From: an uncultured Clostridia bacterium
GTDB lineage: Bacteria > Bacillota > Clostridia > Oscillospirales > CAG-272
Length of the DNA stretch: 49,780 nucleotides
Direction: 5' to 3'
NCBI GenBank assembly: GCA_947631245.1
Contig: CANRKP010000011.1
Span: forward strand, 1 to 49,780
Position numbers and translations under genes: made by a program
The notes under the pieces: generated by a model
The model's database searches: none
What the model saw: the letters and a program-made list of their open reading frames with translations, nothing else
What the model was told of the DNA's origin: nothing
In this document: piece by piece, positions 8,470 to 16,014 of the stretch
Layout of the letters: every line of letters starts with the position of its first letter
Numbering within the stretch: position 1 is the stretch's first letter

Positions 8470-9660
8470 TTATATGGGCAGTTTCCACGACTCACCGATC
8501 GCGATGTCGATGCCTACGACATAATCGACCGTATTAAATTGAAATTCGCCATTTTCATCTTCTACGAATTCAGTCATTATGACAACATTGCATATGACAT
8601 ACTGGTCACTATATCCCCACACGGATATTGTGACATCTCCTTCGATGCCGCTTGCATCGTAAATTTTATTGTTCGCACCTGTGTTGAAGTTATATGCGTA
8701 TAATATATTTGCATTTGGCTCGAGTCGGTAAATATACATATCACCGTATACAAAGCCTAAATACGCCTTTTCTAAAATAGTTTCACATTTTGTTAAGTCA
8801 CCCGCATCATAGCGGTATAGCCCGGTGTCTCCGTTAAAGGCATTGTTTTTGCATCTGCAGTATATATAATCATCAGTTACATATTCAACATTTGATACAC
8901 TTATACCGTCTCCCTCAACGTCGAATATCTGTTCACTGTCTTTGAAATCCGTGCCGTATTTGTATAATGTTACTACGCCGGAATCTATTTCAATTTCGCT
9001 AATATACACCACGTTATCGTGAACTGTCTCTATCATAAGTCTACTCGTTGCATCATACCATATGCTTGTGTGACCGCTACCATCGCGCAATACCTTGTTA
9101 ACATAGCCGTCACTGCTGTTCATATCTATCGTATTATAAAATATCATGTCGCCATATAAAGAAAAATTTATGATCGTTCCGGCAATATCATCCTGTATGA
9201 TATTCCACTGCGCCGTTTCAGCATCAAACGATATGATCTTTCCTTCCGAAGCATCGGAAGATGTGTAGTGGCAATTTACCGCGATAATCAGCACGGGCGC
9301 GTTATTATTCCGGGCAGTCGCAAGTTCGTCAACCAATACAAAAGTGCTCAATATATTTTCAAACAGCCCGCCCACGCCCGTGCCGTCATAAATAACGGTC
9401 CCTTCGCTTTCGGTGTCATGAATGTCGCGGCACTTTATAATACCGCTTTCGATATAATAAACGGTGTCTTCCCATACACACAACTTACCTATTGCGCTGA
9501 GATAGTCATAGGACTGCGGCTCGGATATATCATCGATTTGCACCGATGTGCCGCTGCCGACGGAATTTTGAGTGTCTTCCGAATCCCCCTTCGTGCCGGA
9601 GCATGAAACAGTGTTAAGCGCGAAGAGCGCGGCCAACAATACAGCAAATAGTTTTTTCAT
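8470..9660 (-). CDS. Secreted lipoprotein with predicted beta-propeller repeats
   Basis: A 396-residue exported lipoprotein: basic start MKK, hydrophobic core and lipobox NTVSC with Cys20, followed by an acidic/Ser-rich linker. The mature part is made of repeated short blocks in which an aromatic-rich strand (for example DTVYYIESGIIKCRD, DDYIYCRCKNNAF, GDMYIYRLE, DQYVICNVV) alternates with polar turns. That pattern fits a propeller of the kind seen in DUF5050-type and other repeat lipoproteins of Clostridia. Ligand and role are unknown. GAGG lies 7 bases before the ATG. Codon use and GC content are clearly lower than in the flanking genes, as in the neighbouring unknown genes, which may mean recent acquisition. 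Confidence 0.75.
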   Translation of the reverse strand: MKKLFAVLLAALFALNTVSCSGTKGDSEDTQNSVGSGTSVQIDDISEPQSYDYLSAIGKLCVWEDTVYYIESGIIKCRDIHDTESEGTVIYDGTGVGGLFENILSTFVLVDELATARNNNAPVLIIAVNCHYTSSDASEGKIISFDAETAQWNIIQDDIAGTIINFSLYGDMIFYNTIDMNSSDGYVNKVLRDGSGHTSIWYDATSRLMIETVHDNVVYISEIEIDSGVVTLYKYGTDFKDSEQIFDVEGDGISVSNVEYVTDDYIYCRCKNNAFNGDTGLYRYDAGDLTKCETILEKAYLGFVYGDMYIYRLEPNANILYAYNFNTGANNKIYDASGIEGDVTISVWGYSDQYVICNVVIMTEFVEDENGEFQFNTVDYVVGIDIAIGESWKLPI

Positions 9661-9794
9661 AGTTTAACCTCGATTTGTTATTCTTTTACTTATATAGCGC
9701 ACAGCAGGCGCTCGGAGTGCAATATTTTGCAAAAAATTTTCACATCCCGTTCGGCTGTTATATCATGCTGCCCGTATCTCAATGGAAAACTCTC

Positions 9795-10598
9795 TCACCT
9801 GACTATATTCATGCCTGTTTCCATATTGAGGACCCGCATGCCCTCCACTTCCTCGCCGATATCGACGAGGAAACCGTTCGATACGATAAATGCATTCGAC
9901 TGAAGCATCAGATATGCTCTGTCCTCCGAAGTCTTGGGCAGCGGCTTCATACGCTTTTTTGTCCCAAAGCCGAAGAGCTGCACCTTCTCTTTTTTATCGC
10001 CGCCGTAATCAAGAAACGCATATTTTTTCTCCATCGGCAGAACTCTTCTTGCGTTTATTTCACCGTTTTCGATCACATACCGCATAGCTCCGATCCCGCC
10101 GAGAATACCGAGCGAGAATTTACCGTTTTGCGTCTCTATTATAACGTTGTGTACGTTTCCTCTTCCCGTAAAGATGAAATCGAAGATGTTTCCGTACATT
10201 CGCCAATCATTCTCTCTCACCTTATCTTTCACATCGCGATAAAAGCTGATGCGGCGCATCAGGTAGACCGCAGTCGGGATAACATAGATCAAGAAGACTG
10301 TCAAAAAATAAACTGTCGGGATAACAATGTACGGCACAAAAATCGCTGCTGCCGCAAATAACAGATTCACTAACGGAGGCACGATGAAAAGCATCTCGTG
10401 CATATCGTAAGACGTGCCTCCGTGACCCGTCATCAGCGGATCGTACCGAGATCTTGACGGCACGAGCTTTAAGGCCAATACAAAACCCGAAAGCATCGTT
10501 ACTCCGACGACGCTCAAAGATGTCGTTATAATTGACGGAGCGATACGGTATAATGACGCGACAAAAGTGAAGCATAAGAAAAACAGAAACGATTTCAT
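9795..10598 (-). CDS. Membrane protein of unknown function, distant paralogue of the 7288-7914 product
   Basis: A 267-residue protein with about four hydrophobic segments in its first half (near residues 2-18, 22-45, 68-90 and 92-115), followed by a cytoplasmic domain rich in beta-strand. The frame is open upstream to 10712, but that ATG lies inside the spacer of a very good promoter, so it cannot be on the message. The ATG at 10598 follows GGAGGG by seven bases and starts a clean hydrophobic N-terminus, MKSFLFFLCF. The C-terminal 100 residues match the protein encoded at 7288-7914 in two blocks. No family was recognised. The next gene downstream, the propeller lipoprotein, starts 134 bases later. 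Confidence 0.75.
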   Translation of the reverse strand: MKSFLFFLCFTFVASLYRIAPSIITTSLSVVGVTMLSGFVLALKLVPSRSRYDPLMTGHGGTSYDMHEMLFIVPPLVNLLFAAAAIFVPYIVIPTVYFLTVFLIYVIPTAVYLMRRISFYRDVKDKVRENDWRMYGNIFDFIFTGRGNVHNVIIETQNGKFSLGILGGIGAMRYVIENGEINARRVLPMEKKYAFLDYGGDKKEKVQLFGFGTKKRMKPLPKTSEDRAYLMLQSNAFIVSNGFLVDIGEEVEGMRVLNMETGMNIVR

Positions 10599-10694
10599 AG
10601 ATAAGCCCTCCGAATATGATGAAAAAAAACCGTTACAGCTTAAGATGTTTTTTTCACAAGTACCGTGCCCGGGCCGCTGTTTTTTTCTAACCCC

Positions 10695-10723
10695 ATTGTA
10701 CCATGCGGTCATATGATTGTCAA
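10695..10723 (-). promoter_or_regulatory. Near-consensus promoter for the 9795-10598 gene
   Basis: Minus-strand TTGACA (10723-10718) and TACAAT (10700-10695) are separated by 17 bases, with TGG before the -10 box as an extended -10 element. The message would start near 10688, leaving a leader of about 90 bases that contains two opposing A and T runs able to form a weak hairpin. Confidence 0.75.
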
Positions 10724-10794
10724 TAGCTTTTTTAAAATTTTATTAAAAATATTTTGTGCACTTTCAGAGTTCCCGAGACGATGCTTTCAAAGCA

Positions 10795-10823
10795 AAAAAG
10801 TGGGGGAGAACAACGTCTCCCCC
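10795..10823 (-). terminator. Rho-independent terminator of the GH43-pcrA unit
   Basis: On the minus strand GGGGGAGA (10823-10816) pairs with TCTCCCCC (10809-10802) around a 6-base loop, and after two bases a T6 run follows (10800-10795). It lies 22 bases after the pcrA stop codon. Confidence 0.88.
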
Positions 10824-10844
10824 CGCTGAGCGGTACGGTTTTTA

Positions 10845-13259
10845 TCAGCTTTCCTTTGTCAGCTTCGCGTATGTAGCCATGAGCTTTTTCGTGCCCACGT
10901 CGTCGAAAATGATCTCGTACATATAATCCTGCCCCATTTTTGTGACAGATATGACCTCGCCGCGTCCGAACGTGCGGTGGCGCACGATCGTGCCGGGAGC
11001 AAAGACCTCCGCCGGCGGCGCTTCCTTTTTCACCTCCACGCGGACGCCCGCTCCGTTTTTGTATACGGGCTCGGGCACGCGCTGCCTTTTTGCGCTTTCG
11101 CCGAAAGTCTCCGGCGCGCGGCGAGGTGCCTCGGGCGTTTCGTCTATGACGCACTCCGGCGGTATCTCCGAGATAAAGCGGGACGGCGGGTTGTATCTCG
11201 TCTGCCCGTACATCATCCTGTTGTGCGTGCGCGTGATGAACACCCTCTCCTTCGCCCTCGTCACGGCGACATATGCGAGCCTTCGTTCCTCCTCGAGCTC
11301 CTCCGGGCTGAACGAAGACTGCTGTCCCGGGAATACTCCCTCCTCCATGCCGGGGAGGAACACGGTGTTGAACTCGAGCCCCTTTGCAGAATGTATCGTC
11401 ATCATAACGACGGCGTCCGCCGTCTCGTCGTACCTGTCGACCTCGGAAACGAGCGCGACGTCCTCGAGAAAGCCCGTGAGCGACGCGTCCTCGTTGTCCT
11501 CCGCATACTCGACGGCGTTCGCTATAAGCTGGTCGAGGTTTTCGAGCCTGTCGAGCTCCGTCTCGCCGCCCGCCGCGATCATCTCACGGTAGCCTGAGAG
11601 TTCAAGCGTCCTGTCTATGAGCTCGGCGACGGATGACGCGGCGGAAAATTCCCGCAGCGTCTCTATGAGCTGCACGAACCCTTCTATTGACGCCGCTGCC
11701 CTCGACAGCGCCATATGGCGGCGCGCGTCTTTCAGTACGTCATATAAGGAGCAGCCCTCGACCGCCGCAATTTCCTCCGCGGCGGCAACGGCAGTCGCGC
11801 CTATCTTGCGCTTCGGCTCGTTTATTATGCGCTTGAGGCGGACGGAATCGTTCGGATTTGCGATAACGGAGAGATATGCCACGGCGTCGCGTATTTCCTT
11901 GCGGTCGTAGAAGCGCATCCCACCGAGCATGCGGTACGGCATACCCGCCTTTGCAAACGCGCCCTCTATCGGCGCGGACTGCGCGTTCATGCGGTAGAGC
12001 ACCGCGAAATCGCGGTACTGCGAGCTGCCTCCCGAAACGAGCGCCTCTATTTTGTCCGCTATGTACTTTCCCTCGTCGTTTTGGTTGTCGAGCTCGCGGA
12101 GGACTATCTTCGCCCCCTCGCCGCCCGCGCACCAAAGGCTTTTTTCGTGTCTGCCGCGGTTGTGAGCGATAATTGCGTTTGCGGCGCCGAGTATCGTCGA
12201 GGTAGAGCGGTAGTTCTGCTCGAGCTTAATGACGGTCACGTCGTCGTATTCCCTGTCGAACGAAAGAATATTTTCTATCGTCGCGCCGCGGAATTTGTAT
12301 ATGCTCTGGTCGTCGTCGCCGACTACCATGAGGTTGTTATGCTCGCCCGTCAAAAGAGACGTCAGGCGGAACTGCGCGTGGTTCGTGTCCTGATACTCGT
12401 CGACGGAAACATATCTGAACTGGCGGTTGTAAAGCTCCCTAACCTCGTCGTGCGTGCTCAGAAGCTCCACGGTCTTCATGATTATATCGTCAAAATCGAG
12501 CGCGTTCGACGCCATCAAGCGGTCGGCGTACATTTTATATATCTCCGCGATCTTTGCGCCCCTGTAATCTCCGCCCGCCGTCGCCTCGTACTGCTCAGGC
12601 GAGAGGAGCCTGTCCTTCGCGCGGGAGATGACGTTCATCACCGTCTTGACGGGCAGCGCCTTTTCCTCGATCTTCAGATCCTTCATGCAGTCGGAGATAA
12701 GGCGCTTCGTATCGTCGGTATCGTATACCGTGAAGCCCCTTTCATATCCGACAAGGTCTCCCCAGCGGCGCAGGATACGCATGCATATCGAATGGAACGT
12801 CCCCGCCCATATTTCCGACGCGCCGCCCTCGATGTCCGTGCCCTCGAGCGCCGCCGCGAGGCGCGACTTTATCTCGCCCGCCGCCTTGTTCGTGAACGTT
12901 ATCGCGAGCATCTGATACGGTCTGCACGCGTCTACGCGGAAATCGGGGAGGACGAGCTCCCCTATCTCCTGCGGCGTCATCGTCTCGAGCGCGTATCTGT
13001 ATCTCAGAAGCGCCGCCTCGTCAACTCCCGGCGGCACAAAATCGGAGTTGTACGCGTCCCCGTACTTGATTATATGCACGATGCGGCGGACGAGCACCGT
13101 CGTCTTTCCGCTTCCCGCCCCCGCGAGAACGAGAAGCGGTCCGTTCACAGTCGTGACCGCTTCTCTCTGCCGTTCATTCAGGTCAGAATAATATTTGTCA
13201 AAAAGGGCCCGCTTCAGCTCGTGGTATCTGAGGCGGAGCCCCGTGTCTGCGGCGCTCAC
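10845..13259 (-). CDS. pcrA: ATP-dependent DNA helicase of the PcrA/UvrD family
   Basis: An 804-residue superfamily 1A helicase acting in replication-fork clearance, repair and transcription-coupled repair. Visible motifs are the Q motif LNERQREAV (27-35), Walker A GAGSGKT (47-53), motif Ia ITFTNKAAGEIK, motif II DEYQDTN, motif III VVGDDDQSIYKFRGA, motif IV LEQNYRST, motif V MTIHSAKGLEF and motif VI YVAVTRAK. About 45 extra residues lie between motifs I and Ia (around 66-110); I recall similar insertions in other Clostridia homologues. The C-terminus (PGTIVRHRTFGRGEVISV) is the Tudor-like domain that binds RNA polymerase in PcrA. The start GTG overlaps the stop codon of the GH43 gene as GTGA, so translation is coupled to it. 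Confidence 0.96.
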   Translation of the reverse strand: MSAADTGLRLRYHELKRALFDKYYSDLNERQREAVTTVNGPLLVLAGAGSGKTTVLVRRIVHIIKYGDAYNSDFVPPGVDEAALLRYRYALETMTPQEIGELVLPDFRVDACRPYQMLAITFTNKAAGEIKSRLAAALEGTDIEGGASEIWAGTFHSICMRILRRWGDLVGYERGFTVYDTDDTKRLISDCMKDLKIEEKALPVKTVMNVISRAKDRLLSPEQYEATAGGDYRGAKIAEIYKMYADRLMASNALDFDDIIMKTVELLSTHDEVRELYNRQFRYVSVDEYQDTNHAQFRLTSLLTGEHNNLMVVGDDDQSIYKFRGATIENILSFDREYDDVTVIKLEQNYRSTSTILGAANAIIAHNRGRHEKSLWCAGGEGAKIVLRELDNQNDEGKYIADKIEALVSGGSSQYRDFAVLYRMNAQSAPIEGAFAKAGMPYRMLGGMRFYDRKEIRDAVAYLSVIANPNDSVRLKRIINEPKRKIGATAVAAAEEIAAVEGCSLYDVLKDARRHMALSRAAASIEGFVQLIETLREFSAASSVAELIDRTLELSGYREMIAAGGETELDRLENLDQLIANAVEYAEDNEDASLTGFLEDVALVSEVDRYDETADAVVMMTIHSAKGLEFNTVFLPGMEEGVFPGQQSSFSPEELEEERRLAYVAVTRAKERVFITRTHNRMMYGQTRYNPPSRFISEIPPECVIDETPEAPRRAPETFGESAKRQRVPEPVYKNGAGVRVEVKKEAPPAEVFAPGTIVRHRTFGRGEVISVTKMGQDYMYEIIFDDVGTKKLMATYAKLTKES

Positions 13260-14215
13260 CTTTCCTGACGTTCAAGGTCGAAAACGGGCCGCCCGTTTTC
13301 GTCAAAGAAGACCTCCATGACGTGTGCATGACGGTTTGGGTCATAGAGCGGGTCGCCCTCTATCTTTTCATAGGGGCGCGCGTGGTAAATGGAGAGCACG
13401 GTCTCCCCGTCCTCGGCAACAGTAAAGCTGTTGTGTCCGGGACCGAAAACGCCGAGCTTTGCGTTCGTCTCAAGCACAGGATGCCTCGACTTTTTCCACG
13501 AATTGCGGTCAAGAAGGTCGGCGCCCTCATCCGCCTCCATCATTCCCATGCAGTAGCATGCTCCGGTCGCGGAGGATGAGAACGTGATATAGATTTTCCC
13601 GTCCTTTATAAGAGCCGCGGGTCCCTCGTCGACCCAAAAGCCGATGCGCTCCCAGTCATAGTCGGGCGTCGTCAGCTCCATTGCGGGTGTTGACAGGCTC
13701 CACGGCGTCGCCATCTTTGCGATATAGAGGTTGGAGGTCAGAAGCCCGTTGCCGAAGCCGACCTTCTCCGCCCAAACGTAGTAACGCTCGCCGGCAGCCT
13801 CAAACACCGTCCCGTCGAGAGAAAAGCCTGTGAAGGACGACTCGTCGTTCTTCGCGCGCTGCATCATTCCGCACTCGCGCCAGCCGTCGTTTATCGGGTC
13901 CTGCCCCTCGCATTCGAGGACGTAGGGGCGCAGCGCCCACTTGTTCTCCGCCTCGCCCGCGCCGAAGTATATGTAGAACTTCCCGTCGAGGTAGTGGAGC
14001 TCGGGCGCCCAGATATGGTCCCCCATCGGTCCGTGCTCGTGCTTATGCCATATGTCGTGCGGTTCCGCCGTCGAAAGGCCGTTTATCGTTTTCGAGCGGC
14101 GCAGCTCGATTCTGTCATATGACGGCACGCTTCCGGTAAAGTAGTAGTACCCGTCGGTGTGACGGTAGACGTGCGGATCGGCACGCTGCGGTACGAGAGG
14201 TGAATTGTATTTCAT
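13256..14215 (-). CDS. Glycoside hydrolase family 43 enzyme (likely arabinofuranosidase or xylosidase)
   Basis: A 319-residue single-domain protein without signal peptide, so it should act on short oligosaccharides in the cytoplasm. GH43 signatures of the five-bladed propeller are present: RADPHV with catalytic base Asp13, IWAPELHYLDGKFYIYF (69-84), SLDGT with the pKa-modulating Asp134, and VDEGPA with catalytic acid Glu197. HNSF and the final HA-x-PY blade also fit. The substrate cannot be set from motifs alone; related clades remove arabinose from arabino-oligosaccharides. GGGGGAG precedes the ATG by 5 bases, and a promoter lies 35 bases upstream. It shares its message with pcrA, an odd partner. 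Confidence 0.9.
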   Translation of the reverse strand: MKYNSPLVPQRADPHVYRHTDGYYYFTGSVPSYDRIELRRSKTINGLSTAEPHDIWHKHEHGPMGDHIWAPELHYLDGKFYIYFGAGEAENKWALRPYVLECEGQDPINDGWRECGMMQRAKNDESSFTGFSLDGTVFEAAGERYYVWAEKVGFGNGLLTSNLYIAKMATPWSLSTPAMELTTPDYDWERIGFWVDEGPAALIKDGKIYITFSSSATGACYCMGMMEADEGADLLDRNSWKKSRHPVLETNAKLGVFGPGHNSFTVAEDGETVLSIYHARPYEKIEGDPLYDPNRHAHVMEVFFDENGRPVFDLERQER

Positions 14216-14250
14216 TTTTGTCTCCCCCTTTTGAGGATTTATCCTCTTTC

Positions 14251-14279
14251 ATTTTATCATATCCTGCCCGCCTTTTCAA
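14251..14279 (-). promoter_or_regulatory. Promoter of the GH43-pcrA unit
   Basis: Minus-strand TTGAAA (14279-14274) and TAAAAT (14256-14251) are separated by 17 bases. Right downstream lies the short palindrome GAGGATAAATCCTC (14232-14245), which could be an operator or a 5' hairpin covering the transcription start. Confidence 0.6.
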
Positions 14280-14385
14280 TCACACAAAAATATTTTGCGA
14301 AAAATATTCCCCTCCTTCTCCATTATTCGATTTTAGTCATTTGACTTAAATTTTTGTGTTTTGTTAGACAAATGACTGTTTTATG

Positions 14386-14427
14386 CTCAAAAAAGTGACC
14401 GCCGCGCCATTGCGCGGCAGTCACTTT
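14386..14427 (-). terminator. Rho-independent terminator of the opp operon
   Basis: On the minus strand AAAGTGAC-T-GCCGCGC (14427-14412) pairs with GCGCGGC-G-GTCACTTT (14407-14392) through a 4-base loop, and a T run follows. It sits four bases after the DUF3899 stop codon and separates the opp operon from the GH43 promoter. Confidence 0.88.
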
Positions 14428-14431
14428 CGCT

Positions 14432-14809
14432 TCAGATATAGTATATTATCATAAAGACAACAGATATGACGAGGAACACGGCGCCCGCGATAAGCTGCGG
14501 GGAAGCGGGCTTACGCTCTTTCGCCTTGCGCTCGAGATACTCGTCTCGCGTCTCGCGTCCTCCGAAAACGGACGGCAGATGCGTGCGTAAAAACGAGCTC
14601 ATGCCATATCCCGAGACGTCGAACGCGCCGCGTCCGACGACCCATTTGATGCCGCCCACGCCGAGCAGCGCTGTGGCGGCGACGAACGCCCCGTCCGAGA
14701 TGCAGCGGAAAATTCCGTACTCTCTCGAAAATCCGAGGACACCGACCGCGACTGCGATCACGGCGCCGACAATAAGAGACTTGACGACGCTCTTTTTCCG
14801 TTCGTCCAT
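14432..14809 (-). CDS. DUF3899 membrane protein at the end of the opp operon
   Basis: A 125-residue protein with membrane helices near residues 8-26, 36-55 and 104-124. The central block LLGVGGIKWVVGRGAFDVSG followed by YGMSSF and the basic YLERKAKERKP segment is the pattern of DUF3899 proteins, small membrane proteins of unknown role in Bacillota. The ATG at 14809 overlaps the oppF stop as TAATG, which points to coupled translation. A longer frame from 14854 lies entirely inside oppF and was rejected. Its place in the operon suggests a link to the transporter, but no function is known. Confidence 0.8.
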   Translation of the reverse strand: MDERKKSVVKSLIVGAVIAVAVGVLGFSREYGIFRCISDGAFVAATALLGVGGIKWVVGRGAFDVSGYGMSSFLRTHLPSVFGGRETRDEYLERKAKERKPASPQLIAGAVFLVISVVFMIIYYI

Positions 14810-16014
14810 TATTTGAGCTCTTTCATGTACCGCTCGTACTCCGCCTCGTTGCACATTACGAAGTGACCGGGCTTCAGCTCGCGGAACGAGGGCTTGTCGA
14901 CGGAATAATCATGCTCCGCCAAAGGATTATACGTTATCCTGCGGCGCGCCTTTTCGTAATTCGGATCGGGAAGCGGTATCGCGGACAGGAGCGACTTCGT
15001 ATACGGGTGCATCGGATTGAGGAACAGCTCATCGGAATCCGCAAGCTCCACCATCTTGCCGTAATACATAACGCCGATTCGGTCGGAGAAGTACTTGACG
15101 ACAGAAAGGTCGTGCGCGATGAAGAGCAGCGTCAGACCGAAGCGGTCGCGCAGCTCATTCAAAAGGTTGATGACCTGCGCCTGTACCGAAACGTCAAGAG
15201 CGGACACCGGCTCGTCTGCGATGATGAGCTCGGGGTTCATTATGATCGAACGCGCGACGCCGATACGCTGACGCTGACCGCCCGAGAACTCGTGCGGATA
15301 GCGGCTCGCGTGCTCGCGGACGAGACCGACGAGCTCGAGCATTTCGTAGACCTTTTCGTCGATGACGTGCCTGTCGCGCTCGCCCTGAATGATAAGTCCC
15401 TCCGAAATTATCTCGCGGACGGTCATTCTCGGGTCAAGAGACGCTATCGGGTCCTGGAATATCATCTGTATCTGCGTGACGAGCTTCGTGCGCTTTGCCT
15501 TACGGAGCGCGTTTTTGTACTCCGCCGTCAGCTTCGCCTTTTCTTCTCCCGTCGCCGCCTCTATCTTCGGCAGATATTCCGCCTTCGCCTCTTCGACGAG
15601 CTTGCGGGAGTATGCGCGGTCGCAGTTCTTCTGATCGTTGTCCGCCGCCTTCATCGCGGCCTTGTTCTCGGCGATTATGCGGTCGCATTCCGCCTTGTCT
15701 ATTACCGACGCCTTGAGGTCTTCCTTTGCCTTCGCGATCGCGTCGCGGTACATCTTCTTGCCGGCGGAAATTCTGATGCCCTTGAAAAAGATGTTGCCTG
15801 ACGTGATATTGTAGAGCTTGATTATGGAGCGGCCCGTGGTCGTCTTGCCGCAGCCCGACTCGCCGACGAGACCGAAGACCTCGCCCTTCTTTATGTCGAA
15901 GCTGACGTCGTCGACGGCCTTTGTGTACGTTCCGGGACCGATCTTGAAATACTGGCAGAGATGCTCGACCTTGAGCAGAACTTCTCTTTCGTCTTTGACT
16001 TCGTTATTTGCCAT
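14809..16014 (-). CDS. oppF: Oligopeptide/dipeptide ABC transporter ATPase OppF with an inserted helical segment
   Basis: One of two cytoplasmic ATPases that drive peptide import through OppBC. It has 401 residues; family members usually have about 320. Walker A GESGCGKT is at 51-58, the Q-loop IFQDP at 185-189, signature SGGQRQR at 244-250, Walker B LIIADEP at 263-269 and the switch His at 301 (FIAHD). About 95 highly charged residues rich in Lys, Glu and Ala (roughly 84-178) lie between Walker A and the Q-loop, where ordinary OppF has only a short loop. They are predicted to form helices, possibly a coiled-coil hairpin. The C-terminal HPYTKSLLSAIP motif marks the OppD/F family. The start overlaps the end of oppD by 11 bases and is preceded by GGAGGG. 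Confidence 0.93.
   Translation of the reverse strand: MANNEVKDEREVLLKVEHLCQYFKIGPGTYTKAVDDVSFDIKKGEVFGLVGESGCGKTTTGRSIIKLYNITSGNIFFKGIRISAGKKMYRDAIAKAKEDLKASVIDKAECDRIIAENKAAMKAADNDQKNCDRAYSRKLVEEAKAEYLPKIEAATGEEKAKLTAEYKNALRKAKRTKLVTQIQMIFQDPIASLDPRMTVREIISEGLIIQGERDRHVIDEKVYEMLELVGLVREHASRYPHEFSGGQRQRIGVARSIIMNPELIIADEPVSALDVSVQAQVINLLNELRDRFGLTLLFIAHDLSVVKYFSDRIGVMYYGKMVELADSDELFLNPMHPYTKSLLSAIPLPDPNYEKARRRITYNPLAEHDYSVDKPSFRELKPGHFVMCNEAEYERYMKELK

Noticed and set aside
10599..10712. N-terminal extension of the membrane protein gene at 9795-10598
   Set aside because: The extension lies across and just after a TTGACA-N17-TACAAT promoter and reads as low-quality protein; the ATG at 10598 has a proper ribosome site.
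12081..13268. Plus-strand open frame of 395 codons opposite pcrA
   Set aside because: Antisense shadow of helicase codons; rich in Arg, His and Val, without motifs, start signals or promoter.
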